Part shown: in pieces, positions 16,991-25,906 of the stretch
Layout of the letters: every line of letters begins with the position of its first letter
Position numbering within the stretch: position 1 is the first letter of the stretch
From: Akkermansiaceae bacterium
GTDB taxonomy: Bacteria > Verrucomicrobiota > Verrucomicrobiia > Verrucomicrobiales > DEV007
Length of the DNA stretch: 64,000 nucleotides
Direction: 5' to 3'
Assembly (NCBI GenBank): GCA_024233005.1
Contig: JACKQE010000007.1
Location: 1-64,000, forward strand
Notes under the pieces: model-generated
What the model was told of the DNA's origin: nothing
Database searches by the model: none
Seen by the model: only the letters and a program-made list of their open reading frames with translations
Translations under genes and position numbers: made by a program

Positions 16991-17698
16991 ATGGATCTCT
17001 CCCCAGCCAGCCGCCTCACCGTCGCCACGGTGCATCACCCGGACGATCTCGTTTTACTCAGGGAGCATCTGGACACCGGCAGACCTCTGCCCGCCGAGGT
17101 CCTCGAGTTTCGGCTCGATTCGTTTCTGCATCATGGTTCCCAAGTCCACTCCCGTGCGATGGCTTTGCTGCCCGGGCTGAAGGAACACTGCTCGATCTTG
17201 GGCACCGCCCGGTGCAAAGAGGAGGGGGGATCGCTCCCGCTCGACGTTGCCGCCCGGCGGGATCTGCTGGTGCAGTCTCTGGAAGCCGGGGCGGCCGCCA
17301 TCGACATTGAGGTGCGCTCTCTCGAGTCGCTCCATGATGTCGTGGCCAAGGCCAAGTCGCTGGGCATCCCGGTGGTGGCTTCCTTTCATGATTTTGAGGG
17401 CACTCCGCCCTTTTACCGGCTGAGGGACCAGATCGAAAAAGCCGTCGCCGGCGGCGCCACGGTCGTGAAGTTGGCGGTCCGGGTGGAATCGATGATCGCT
17501 CTGTTCGGTTTGGTCTCGCTCTTCCAGCAAGGGTGGCCGGTTCGGATCAGCGCGATGGGAATGGGCAGCCATGGCAAGCTCAGCCGTCTCGTCCTCGCGA
17601 AAGCGGGATCCGTGCTGAACTACGGCTATCTGCGGGAGCCCAACGCGCCAGGACAGTGGCCGGCCGGGGAACTGCGGCGGCTCATCGCCGAGATCTGA
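16991..17698 (+). CDS. aroD: 3-dehydroquinate dehydratase, type I
   Basis: 235 aa from ATG at 16991. The type I (class I aldolase-like) active site is recognisable: VLEFRLDSF with the substrate-binding Glu/Arg, VVASFHDFEGTP with the catalytic His, VVKLAVRVES with the Schiff-base Lys, and SAMGMGSHGKLSRL plus LNYGYLREPNAPGQ for carboxylate binding. It dehydrates 3-dehydroquinate to 3-dehydroshikimate in the shikimate pathway. The family usually has about 220-250 residues. The open frame extends 68 codons further upstream but that part shows no family match. No other aro gene is next to it. Confidence 0.9.
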   Translation: MDLSPASRLTVATVHHPDDLVLLREHLDTGRPLPAEVLEFRLDSFLHHGSQVHSRAMALLPGLKEHCSILGTARCKEEGGSLPLDVAARRDLLVQSLEAGAAAIDIEVRSLESLHDVVAKAKSLGIPVVASFHDFEGTPPFYRLRDQIEKAVAGGATVVKLAVRVESMIALFGLVSLFQQGWPVRISAMGMGSHGKLSRLVLAKAGSVLNYGYLREPNAPGQWPAGELRRLIAEI

Positions 17699-17731
17699 GG
17701 GCTGCGTGGGCCCTGCCAACCGGGGAGTCCT

Positions 17732-19006
17732 TCAATGGCCGATCCGGTAGAGATGGGTCTTGGTGCGGAGAAACAAACTGCCGTCCGAGGCGGCGGGCGA
17801 GGACATCAAACCGGAATCGAGCTGGTTTTCCGCCAGCAGTTCATAGGTGCGGGAGGCCTTGAAAACCGCCGTTTTGCCATCCTCATCACAGACATAGACG
17901 CGGTCCGGGGTGGCGATGAGTGAGGCCGTGGTCTGGCCGTTGGTCCGCTCCGACCACAGCACTTCGCCGGTGGCGGCGTCGACGCAACTGGAGATGCCGT
18001 CGGCATTCATGAACAACAGGTCGTTGACGAGAACCGGGGAGGACATCTTTGGCGTCCGCTTGAGCAGTTTCCACGCGATTTGAGATTCGCTGACGGTGCC
18101 GCTGGGCGGTGGATTGAGCTTCACGGCATGAATTTCGGCCTTTCCGAGACCGGTGTTGATGAAGGCCAGTCCGAGCTTGGATGAGACGACGGTGCGGGAA
18201 GACGGGGAATGGGTGGAGTAGGTGAGATTCCACAGTTCGGCACCGGTGCGGGCATCGTAGGCCCAGGCCGCTTTGGCTCCGGGGCTGATGATGGTCGGCG
18301 TTCCGGCGACATCGGTCAAATAGGGGGTGCTGTAGCCTTTGCGCATGTCGCCACTGTTGGAGGGGCGGCCTTTGGCATCGTAGTCGGCAAAGTCGGTGGT
18401 GCGGTCGGCGCGCCAGAGAGTCTTGCCGGTGGCTTTGTCGAGGGCGACGAGGTATTGCTGGTCGGCCCCGTCGAAACTGAGGATCAGACGGTCGCCCCAG
18501 AGGATGGGGGAGGCTCCCGGCCCCCGCCAGTGGCTGCAGGTGAGGTCGCGGCGTTCCCAGAGCACTTCAAACGTCGTGGTGTCCAGACAGAAGGTCCCGT
18601 AACTGCCGAAGTGAACATAGACACGACCTTTCTCCGCGGCCGGAGAACAGGAGGCGTAGGTGTTGACTTTGTTGGCCAGTGGTTCGGGGTTGTCGCAGGT
18701 GGCGAGCCGTTTCTCGAGAAGCACTTTGCCGGTGGCTTCGTCGAGGGCGAGCACCGAGAAGGTGGTGCCGTCCAGCGCGGCGGTGGCAATCCACACCTTG
18801 CCCTCCTGGATCACGGGGGTGGCCCACCCTTGGCCGGGCAGTTCGACTTTCCAGGCCACATTTTCCGTCTCGCTCCATTTCACCGGCAGCTTCGCGGCTT
18901 CCGCGGCGGGAACGAGTCCGTTGGCGGTGGGGCCGCGGAATTCCGGCCAATCGGCCCAGGCGGAGGAGGTGGCGAGGAGCAGGAGGAGACCGAGGCGGAC
19001 GTTCAT
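17732..19006 (-). CDS. Exported PQQ-like beta-propeller protein
   Basis: A 424-aa protein with a signal peptide (MNVRLGLLLLLATSSAWA) followed by WPEFRGPTANG, the standard opening of this verrucomicrobial/planctomycete family. Repeated blade motifs of the PQQ/BamB type are visible, such as LDEATGKVLLEKR, LDKATGKTLWRAD, YDARTGAELWNL and VDAATGEVLWSER. No dehydrogenase catalytic set was seen, so a binding or scaffolding role in the periplasm is more likely than enzymatic activity. It lies 30 bp downstream of a TIM-barrel isomerase-like gene on the same strand. Confidence 0.9.
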   Translation of the reverse strand: MNVRLGLLLLLATSSAWADWPEFRGPTANGLVPAAEAAKLPVKWSETENVAWKVELPGQGWATPVIQEGKVWIATAALDGTTFSVLALDEATGKVLLEKRLATCDNPEPLANKVNTYASCSPAAEKGRVYVHFGSYGTFCLDTTTFEVLWERRDLTCSHWRGPGASPILWGDRLILSFDGADQQYLVALDKATGKTLWRADRTTDFADYDAKGRPSNSGDMRKGYSTPYLTDVAGTPTIISPGAKAAWAYDARTGAELWNLTYSTHSPSSRTVVSSKLGLAFINTGLGKAEIHAVKLNPPPSGTVSESQIAWKLLKRTPKMSSPVLVNDLLFMNADGISSCVDAATGEVLWSERTNGQTTASLIATPDRVYVCDEDGKTAVFKASRTYELLAENQLDSGLMSSPAASDGSLFLRTKTHLYRIGH

Positions 19007-19036
19007 GGCGGCGGGAAAACAGGGAGCGGGAGGCGG

Positions 19037-19876
19037 TTACTGGTCGAGTCCGGTGCGGGCGGCAACATCGCGCATATAGGCAAGACTTTGCTCACAGATG
19101 GCTTCGGCGCCGGGTGAGTAGTCGAAGACTTCCACGGAGATCCATCCGTCGTAACCGATGTCCTTCAAGGCCTGAAAGATCGGAACGAAATCGACCTCGC
19201 CCATGCCGGGGCCCAGCAGGTTGGGATCGTTGGCATGGAAATGCACGGTGTGGGCGGCGCATTCCCGGATGATCTGGGGGATGGGCTTTTGCTCGGTGGA
19301 CATCGCTTTGACATCGAGATGCAGCCTGCAGGCGGGGGAATCCACGCGCTGCATCAGCTCGACTCCGAGGTCGGCGGTGTTGAGGAAATCCCCTTCGACC
19401 GGCCCGAGCGGCTCCACAGCCAGGGTGACGCCGGCGGCTTCATACGCTGGCATGGCAAGCCGCAGGACCGAGGCGGCATGGGTCATCGCTTCCTCGTGAG
19501 TCATCCCGGGCAGCAGATTGCGCTGCTTGGGGGATCCGAGAACAAGGATGCGGCCGTCAAGGTCGGCGCAGAGTCGGGCCAGTTCGGCCAGGTAGGCGGC
19601 GGTGCGGCGCTGCACTTCGGCATCGGCCGAGGTCAGATAGTAGCCGCCTTCGGTGAACGCGAGCAGCCAGTGGAGCCCCACACATTCCAAGCCCGCTTCG
19701 GCGATCTGCCGTCGCACCAGGCTCCGTTGCTCCGCCGGTATGGCCCGGGCATCGGTGTTCATGGTGAACGGCGCCAATTCCACGCCCGTGTACCCGCATT
19801 CCCGGGCGTAGCGGAAGGCTTCGTCAAAGGGGCGCTTTTCGAAAAGTTCGTTGCAGATGGCGTAGCGGGCAGGCAT
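19037..19876 (-). CDS. Sugar phosphate isomerase/epimerase-like TIM-barrel protein
   Basis: 279 aa from ATG at 19876 (MPARYAICNELFEK). AP-endonuclease-2/xylose-isomerase-like barrel. Candidate metal-binding segments are LAVEPLGPVEGDFLN (Glu), LHLDVKAMS (Asp), HTVHFHANDPN (His) and GWISVEVFDYSPGA (Glu). No signal peptide, so it is cytoplasmic. It is upstream of a PQQ propeller gene and 185 bp downstream of a sulfatase gene, suggesting carbohydrate catabolism. Substrate not determinable. Confidence 0.88.
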   Translation of the reverse strand: MPARYAICNELFEKRPFDEAFRYARECGYTGVELAPFTMNTDARAIPAEQRSLVRRQIAEAGLECVGLHWLLAFTEGGYYLTSADAEVQRRTAAYLAELARLCADLDGRILVLGSPKQRNLLPGMTHEEAMTHAASVLRLAMPAYEAAGVTLAVEPLGPVEGDFLNTADLGVELMQRVDSPACRLHLDVKAMSTEQKPIPQIIRECAAHTVHFHANDPNLLGPGMGEVDFVPIFQALKDIGYDGWISVEVFDYSPGAEAICEQSLAYMRDVAARTGLDQ

Positions 19877-20061
19877 GGGAGTCTGATGAGGAGAGTTTCC
19901 GCCGGCAGGCGGAGCCCGTAGAATGCCACTGCCGAGGGCGTTTGCCAAGCCTTTTGGCCCGGCGTCATCCCGTCACGGCAGGGGGGATCCCTGGTTGGGT
20001 CGAGGGCTTCGGCGATCAGGAAGTGGAACCGAAGGACTGCGACCCCGTCTTCCCGGCGCGG

Positions 20062-21528
20062 TCAGGGAATGTCGGGATCGCCCACGCCCTCGTCGGTGAT
20101 CGAAGGTCCGTCCCCGGTGTGCGGATCGGACTTCTTGCCGTCTTCGGAGGCCATGTTCGGCTTGCCATGGGCCAGGCCCACTTTGCCGACATAAATCAAG
20201 GCGAGCGGCTTGGCGGATTCCTTGCCCAGCGCATTCAGGCGATCTTGCATCGCGGCCACCCTCTCGGGATGTGCCTTGGCGAGGTTGTTCTTTTCAAAGG
20301 GGTCGTCGGCTAGGTTGTAGAGGTCCACACTGGTGGGAATCAGCGAGCGCCAGATCAGCTTCCAATCGCCTTGGCGCACCCCGCCGCGGAACGGCTCGAC
20401 GTTGTAGATCACTTCGGAGCGCGGAGAGGGGCTACCCTCGGCGATGGTGCTCCAGACGTTCACCCCATCAAGTGGCTTGCATTTCTCGGTGGACGCACCG
20501 GCAAGCGCGGCCAACGTGGGGAAAATGTCCACCGCGTGCAGGATCCCGTCCACGGTCTGGGGCTTGATGCGACCGGGCCAGTTGGCACAGGCGGCCACGC
20601 GGCAGCCCCCTTCGAAGAGAGCGCCTTTGCCATCGCGAAAGGGGCCATTGTCACAAGGTATCTTCGTCTTGGAGAGGTCGGCCATCTGGCCGGCAAACAT
20701 CGCGTTCTTGGTGCCGCCATTGTCGCTGTGAAAAATAATAAGTGTCTTGTCACGCAATCCCTGCTTGTCGAGCGCGGCGACGAGGCGGCCGATCTCGTCG
20801 TCGAGGCAGCTGATCATGCCGGCGTATATGCGGCGCGTTGGGTCCTCAAGGTGGGAATAGCGGTCAACATAGTCCTGGGGGGCCTGATAGGGGGTGTGCG
20901 GGGCGTTGAAGGCGAGGTAAAGATAGAACGGTTTTGCGGGGTCCTGCTCGTTGATATAGCGCACGGCGTCACGGCCTAGGAGTTGGGTGGTATAACCTTC
21001 CTCCTTCACGGGCTTGTTGTTGCGGAACCAGTCAAGCACCCCGGCATCGCTGTGGGTGTAATAGTCCAACTCCCCAATCATCGCCCCGTACTGGTAATCA
21101 AAGCCGCGTTGCTTGGGCCAGTATTTCGTGTCCGCGTGGCCGAGGTGCCACTTTCCTATGATCGCGGTTTTGTAGCCGGCTTCCCGAAGGCTTTGGGGCA
21201 GGAGCCACTCGCTGGTGTCGAGACCATAATCGGCAGGGCCGGGGATGACGATGGTTTGCAGGCCGTAGCGGAAAGGATAACGACCGGTCATCAGCGCCGC
21301 GCGCGTCGGGGTGCACATGGGTTGGACGTAGAATTGGGTGAATTTCGCGCCGCCCGCAGCGAGCGCGTCCAGATTCGGCGTCTTGATGTCGGCACAACCA
21401 TTGAACCCGACGTCTTTCCAACCGAGATCATCGGCGACGATATGGACGATATTGGGTTTTTCGGCTGCAGGGGCGGTGGCGCAGGCCAGGGCCAAAGAGA
21501 GACCAAACAATCTCAAGGTCTTTTTCAT
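20062..21528 (-). CDS. Exported arylsulfatase-family sulfatase
   Basis: A 488-aa protein with a signal peptide (about 1-22, ending APAAE) and PNIVHIVADDLGWKDVG, the metal-binding opening of S1 sulfatases. The formylglycine site is Cys72 in CTPTRAALMTGR. GKWHLGHAD and IIFHSDNGG supply further active-site residues. The last 30 residues (SEDGKKSDPHTGDGPS...) look disordered. It hydrolyses sulfate esters, probably on an algal or host polysaccharide, in the periplasm. The Cys must be converted to formylglycine by a maturase not found in this window. Confidence 0.93.
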   Translation of the reverse strand: MKKTLRLFGLSLALACATAPAAEKPNIVHIVADDLGWKDVGFNGCADIKTPNLDALAAGGAKFTQFYVQPMCTPTRAALMTGRYPFRYGLQTIVIPGPADYGLDTSEWLLPQSLREAGYKTAIIGKWHLGHADTKYWPKQRGFDYQYGAMIGELDYYTHSDAGVLDWFRNNKPVKEEGYTTQLLGRDAVRYINEQDPAKPFYLYLAFNAPHTPYQAPQDYVDRYSHLEDPTRRIYAGMISCLDDEIGRLVAALDKQGLRDKTLIIFHSDNGGTKNAMFAGQMADLSKTKIPCDNGPFRDGKGALFEGGCRVAACANWPGRIKPQTVDGILHAVDIFPTLAALAGASTEKCKPLDGVNVWSTIAEGSPSPRSEVIYNVEPFRGGVRQGDWKLIWRSLIPTSVDLYNLADDPFEKNNLAKAHPERVAAMQDRLNALGKESAKPLALIYVGKVGLAHGKPNMASEDGKKSDPHTGDGPSITDEGVGDPDIP

Positions 21529-22080
21529 ATTGGGGTGTCAATGGGTGATTGAAAAGTGGGCCCTCGGGCATGACGTTTCGCCACCCCCGGTCGCGTGAAT
21601 TTTAACTCTGGCCGAGGGCACCCTGCGGTTTGTGGTGGCGAGGCCAGGACATGTCGGGTGGGACTGCGGTACCGGCCAGGCCGTGCCAGCGGCACCCCGT
21701 GGGGCCGTCGGGGGCCCTGCAAATACTGCGAAATGGCATCAACGCGAACATCGGGAAGGATGGGGCAATCATAGTCGTGGTGAATTCGTTTTCAAATTCA
21801 ATTGAGTGCCCGAAACCGCCGGCAAACGCCCGGCTTTCGCGGGCGGACATTGCCTTGGGAACGTGCCAGAGGCAGCGCCTCGCCCTTGTGTTTCAAGCAA
21901 GGGGAGGGAAAGCGATCCCGAGAAGGGGAGAGGCGACCCACGCCGCCATCCACTCGGCGGGGGGCATCGTTGTTCCTGAACCCCGACGAGGGTGTCACCA
22001 AAGACTTGAGCCAAAGTGTGCTTGGGGGTTGCTTTTGCGAACGAAGCAAGCCAGGTGACGGTGGCGGCTTGCCTTGGCGT
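21529..22080. other. Gene-free stretch
   Basis: About 550 bp between the sulfatase and DUF1254 genes. Several short open frames on both strands show no recognisable protein pattern. A 6-bp hairpin (CCCTTG/CAAGGG, 21883-21903) has no T-run. Otherwise nothing was recognised. Confidence 0.4.
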
Positions 22081-23487
22081 TCACTCCGTCCGTTTCAGCG
22101 GCGGCTGCTTCCACTTTCCGGTCAGCGCCTCCTCCTTCGGCCAGTAGATGCGCATGGCCATGAAGAACGGTCCTTTCGGGGCCGGCAGCCAATTGGCTTC
22201 CCATTCCTTGCCAGGTGATTCGTGCTGGATGAGGAGCGTCAGCCCGCCGTCTGCATCGCGCTTGAACTGCGGCAGCATGGGCGAATTGAGAAGGTAGCGA
22301 TTCAGCGGATTGGCGGAGAGCAGGCTTTGGGGCAACTCATACAGTGTGAGCGACCAGAATGCATTGGCGGGCGGAAATTCCCCGGGCGCGAAGCGCAAGC
22401 TGTAACGGGCTTTTGTCCCGTCCATCGGCTGCCCGCTGGAATCAGCCATATACAGCGGATACATGGCCTCCTGCTTGGAATTGCCGTAGATGCCGACCAC
22501 GGCGGCGATCATCCGGTAGAGGTAATTGTTCTTCAGATGCGCCCGCGATCCGAAGGTATCGCCAGAGGTCACCTTGCCTTCATCCATCTGCTTTTTGAGG
22601 TCGGCAAAGGCCACCCACGCGTCGCCGATTCCCTCTTCCACCGCCTTCCGCACTTCCGGGGAAAGCGTGTCAGCGTCGAAAGACTTCCCCGCGCCGATGC
22701 CGAGCTTGGCGAAACGCGCCATCAGTTCCTTCTCCGACTCATGCGTGGGGCAGAACTGCAGGACGAAATTCAGCACGTCGAAAATCTTGAGCGAGGACTT
22801 CTGCTCGTCAGGCGTGAGCGGCGGGAGAAAGTCAATCTTCGGGGCGGCGCTCGGCGCGGGCTGTCCGAGGAACTGCGAGAGCGGCTCGGCCTGGTAGCCG
22901 GCCTGCACCTTCTTCACGTTTTCGAGATCGCCCGGATTGAAGAGTTGCGTCCGATACGCGACGAGCACCAGGTCGGTCTCCGAGCGGATCACTTTCTTGA
23001 TGCCCTTGGGCAGCTCGCCCTTCAAGCCCGGTCCGGCGATGAGGAAGCTGCCGCCGTCGTTGCCGGTCGAACGACTGCCGATGTAATCGAAGTTGAACGT
23101 GTAGAGATCAATCAGTTGGAGGCTGAAGTAACGGCTTTTTTCGATCACCGGCACGGTGAGGACCACGGGTTCCGTTCGCAGATCCAGGCCGAGAAAGGAA
23201 TACGGCGTGTCCGAGTTGGGCGTCTGCACGGCCTTGTCCTCGGGCGTGAACACGCGGGAGAAGTTGCGGATCTGATTCCAGTCAGCCTTGTATTCCGGAT
23301 TGGAGCGGTCCACGAAGTAGGCGTGCATGACGCGGTAGCTGTCCACCATCGGGAAACCGTAGATGTAGGCTTCCTTGGCGATGGCACGGGCGTCGGCGGG
23401 CGTAAGGTCGGCCGCCCGGGTGGAGGTGATCGCCAGCAGGCTGAGGAACGCGTGAGCGAGAAAGTGTTGTTTGAAGGGGAGGTTCAT
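22081..23487 (-). CDS. Exported DUF1254/DUF1214 domain protein
   Basis: 468 aa from ATG at 23487 with a signal peptide (LAHAFLSLLAITSTRAA). The DUF1254 domain covers about 40-170 (AKEAYIYGFPMVDSYRVMHAYF, VQTPNSDTPYSF), and DUF1214 covers the last about 110 residues (YSLRFAPGEFPPANAFWSLTLYE ... GKEWEANWLPAPKGPFFMAMRIYWP). These periplasmic proteins are widespread and their biochemical role is not settled. Gaps of over 100 bp on both sides argue for a single-gene unit. Confidence 0.9.
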   Translation of the reverse strand: MNLPFKQHFLAHAFLSLLAITSTRAADLTPADARAIAKEAYIYGFPMVDSYRVMHAYFVDRSNPEYKADWNQIRNFSRVFTPEDKAVQTPNSDTPYSFLGLDLRTEPVVLTVPVIEKSRYFSLQLIDLYTFNFDYIGSRSTGNDGGSFLIAGPGLKGELPKGIKKVIRSETDLVLVAYRTQLFNPGDLENVKKVQAGYQAEPLSQFLGQPAPSAAPKIDFLPPLTPDEQKSSLKIFDVLNFVLQFCPTHESEKELMARFAKLGIGAGKSFDADTLSPEVRKAVEEGIGDAWVAFADLKKQMDEGKVTSGDTFGSRAHLKNNYLYRMIAAVVGIYGNSKQEAMYPLYMADSSGQPMDGTKARYSLRFAPGEFPPANAFWSLTLYELPQSLLSANPLNRYLLNSPMLPQFKRDADGGLTLLIQHESPGKEWEANWLPAPKGPFFMAMRIYWPKEEALTGKWKQPPLKRTE

Positions 23488-23608
23488 GGTGGCGTGCGGT
23501 TGGTCGGTGTTTTCGGCAGGCAAAGTAAGAAGGGGGCAACGGCGAATGTCAAAGTCCTCCCCACCTGCCGGGGAGCGAGACTTTGACTGCGGGTTGAGGG
23601 TTGATGGA

Positions 23609-24091
23609 TCATGGCGGACAGGACTTGCGGCGGGGCTTTGGTCCGGAGCGACGCCTGGCTCTGCTGCCGGGCGCACTGTCCGACATCCAATCGGCGATGG
23701 CAATAGGTACCAGCCCTCCACCGATTGCAGCAATGATGGTGCCGAAATAGATCTGATTGCACTGCGTCATCGCGGTGGGCTCCCTTCCAGGCTTGACGAG
23801 AGTGGCAATGCAGACACCTCCGGTCACGAACACCAACCCAATCAGGATGATGATCGAGAAGTGAACGGAATAGAGAGGAGCAAACTTCATGTTTCGCCAT
23901 TTCGGGAGGCCACCGCTCCGCCGGATAGAGAATGCCACAAAGGTCAGAAAAAGCGCACCATGGGTGAGGAGGGCGGCGGGCATGCTGCGGGTAACTCCAA
24001 GGACCCCCAACGTGATGATGCCCAGAAGTCCGTAGATCATGGTGAGCATTCCGAGAAGGTGCATTGCGGAAGGTTGGAAGTGATACCCCAT
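23609..24091 (-). CDS. Hypothetical membrane protein, 4 predicted helices
   Basis: 160 aa. Hydrophobic segments at about 11-32, 38-55, 75-96 and 112-133 suggest four membrane helices; the C-terminus is Arg/Pro/Ser-rich and basic. No family recognised. Codon pattern and hydrophobicity favour a real gene over the other frames. ATG at 24091. Confidence 0.6.
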   Translation of the reverse strand: MGYHFQPSAMHLLGMLTMIYGLLGIITLGVLGVTRSMPAALLTHGALFLTFVAFSIRRSGGLPKWRNMKFAPLYSVHFSIIILIGLVFVTGGVCIATLVKPGREPTAMTQCNQIYFGTIIAAIGGGLVPIAIADWMSDSAPGSRARRRSGPKPRRKSCPP

Positions 24092-24259
24092 TCTGGGGCA
24101 GGATCATCCCTGTGGGCAGTCGTCCGGTTTGGTTCTGGGGATTGACGGTGAAAGGACAGGGGCATTCCGCGGGGAAAGGGGCTGTTCATGAATCGAGCCG
24201 GACCAAACTAACTCAACCATAACCAATCCCACTCTGGAAGGCGAGGCAATTTTTGAGGA

Positions 24260-25363
24260 TCAGTTCTGTTTCGGCCCGCTGCCAACCGAACCGGGTTCCG
24301 GCGTGTTGCTCCGAACTCTGGCATAGTGGAAAAGAAATTGTTGGGCATACCCGGCGGCGGGTCCGAAATGCGATTCCGCCCAGGCCTGCAGGTGTTTCAC
24401 GGGGAGTGGTTTGGCCCGGCGGTGGCCGGTTGTCGGCGGAAAGTAGCGTTCCCGGAGAATGCGTTCGATCCAGACATCGATGGGAAAGGCCCCGAGACGG
24501 TCGCATCCGAAGAGGAGCACACAGTTGGCCACTTTTTCTCCCACGCCGGGAAACTGGCGCAGCCATGCACGGGCGGCGGCATCGTCCAACGAGTCCAAGT
24601 CCTCCAGCGAAACGGCCCCGTCCGCCAAGCGGCAGGCGGTGGCGTGGAGATAGCCCGCCCGGTAGCCCAGTCCGGCGGCCCGCAGCGCCGGTTCCCCGGC
24701 CCGGGCGAGATCCTCGGGCGTGGGGTAGCTCCAGCATTCCCGCCCGTCCAGAACGTGGCGCCGTCCATAGTGGCGCCGGAGATGGAGTGAAATGGCCCGG
24801 ATGTGAGCGACCTGCTTCATGGAGGAGGTGATGAAGGTGGCGAGGCATTCCCACAGCGGTTGACGGAGGATTCTCAGGCCCGCGCACGCGGCCACCGTTT
24901 CAGTGAGGACGTCATCATGCTTGGGAAAAGTTGCCAGGGCATCCTCATGGCTGGCGTCGAGCCGGAGGAAGTGGCGGACTTCCCGCTCCAGAACCGAAGG
25001 GAAGCGGAGTCTTTCGGGGCAGGGTTGCGAGAGGCGGAGCGCGGTCTCACCGAGACAACCGGTGTAGGCGACTCCCGGAACGTCCGGATCGGAATCCCAG
25101 TGGAATACCTGGCCTGATCCGATGGTCTCCAAGAGAGAGAAATCACCGCAGGAAATCTCCCGAAGGGATTCCGGGAAATCGGCCTGGGAGCGCTCCTGCA
25201 GCGCGGCGGAGCCTTCCTTGGTGGAGGCGCGGGGCCTTCTCCGGGAAAGGGCGGAGGGGAATTTGTCTTTCGGTTTAATAATCAGGAAAGGCGAAATTTT
25301 TTCCTTGGCAATGGACGAAGATGCGACGACCTCTGTCTTATCTTCTCCCTCCAGAAAAAACAA
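24260..25363 (-). CDS. OGG1-type 8-oxoguanine DNA glycosylase/lyase
   Basis: HhH-GPD superfamily with OGG1-type features: FHWDSD in the N-terminal TBP-like domain, CLATFITSSMKQVAHI, the hairpin FPGVGEKVANCVLLFG with catalytic Lys277, and GAFPIDVWIERIL with Asp296 (numbering from the TTG start at 25363). It removes 8-oxoguanine from DNA and cleaves the abasic strand. Start is uncertain: no ATG exists upstream of the domain, the conserved part begins near residue 70 (about 25153), and the TTG at 25363 is only 3 bp from the start of the divergent lipoprotein gene. A CTG start further in is possible. Confidence 0.85.
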   Translation of the reverse strand: MFFLEGEDKTEVVASSSIAKEKISPFLIIKPKDKFPSALSRRRPRASTKEGSAALQERSQADFPESLREISCGDFSLLETIGSGQVFHWDSDPDVPGVAYTGCLGETALRLSQPCPERLRFPSVLEREVRHFLRLDASHEDALATFPKHDDVLTETVAACAGLRILRQPLWECLATFITSSMKQVAHIRAISLHLRRHYGRRHVLDGRECWSYPTPEDLARAGEPALRAAGLGYRAGYLHATACRLADGAVSLEDLDSLDDAAARAWLRQFPGVGEKVANCVLLFGCDRLGAFPIDVWIERILRERYFPPTTGHRRAKPLPVKHLQAWAESHFGPAAGYAQQFLFHYARVRSNTPEPGSVGSGPKQN

Positions 25364-25366
25364 CGA

Positions 25367-25684
25367 ATGAAAAAGACCCTACTCACACTCATTGCTCTCA
25401 CGGGCGCTTTGGGCCTTTCTGCCTGCGGTCCCAACACCTCCACGGGTGCGGTCGCGGGGGGCTTGGTCGGCGCCGGTGTCGGGGCCATCATCGGCAACCA
25501 ATCGGGACGTCCTCTTGAAGGGGCCGCCATCGGTGGTGCCGTGGGTGCCGGCAGCGGTGCGCTGCTGGGCAACTCCAAAGACAAGCGCGAAGAACAGGAA
25601 TACTACCGGAACCAGCAGTATTACAATCAGGGCAACTACAATCAGCCCCCGCCCCCGCCGAATTACCCACCGCCGCGGTATTGA
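25367..25684 (+). CDS. Glycine-zipper lipoprotein
   Basis: A 105-aa protein with signal peptide and lipobox LSAC (lipidated Cys20). A glycine-zipper region at 27-69 (GGLVGAGVGAIIGN, GGAVGAGSGALLGN) forms two short membrane-compatible hairpins, as in SlyB/YMGG-type outer membrane lipoproteins. A Tyr/Asn/Gln- and Pro-rich tail follows. Likely an outer membrane or envelope structural/stress protein. Divergent from the OGG gene. A good terminator follows at 25753-25804. Confidence 0.85.
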   Translation: MKKTLLTLIALTGALGLSACGPNTSTGAVAGGLVGAGVGAIIGNQSGRPLEGAAIGGAVGAGSGALLGNSKDKREEQEYYRNQQYYNQGNYNQPPPPPNYPPPRY

Positions 25685-25752
25685 GGTGGAATTCAGTTCC
25701 CTGCCCGTTAAGTGCTGCCTGCGAGGGTAGTTGCTGCGGACAATGGAAGTGG

Positions 25753-25804
25753 CCCCTGTGACTGTCCTACCGGTGAAGCCGGAAGGAGGGGACAGGGGTT
25801 TTTT
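25753..25804 (+). terminator. Rho-independent terminator
   Basis: CCCCTGT (25753-25759) pairs with ACAGGGG (25792-25798), directly followed by TTTTTT. The 32-nt interior can form a second hairpin around ACCGG..CCGG. It ends the lipoprotein transcript and separates it from the flavoprotein gene. Confidence 0.8.
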
Positions 25805-25906
25805 GCGTTCAGGAGGTGGGGGCAGCTCAGGGAGGACATCCCCGTCAGATCTGGTCCGGAGCATTGACGGCCTGCTCTGGAGGTGGAATGGTGGGGGTGC
25901 TCTGCC

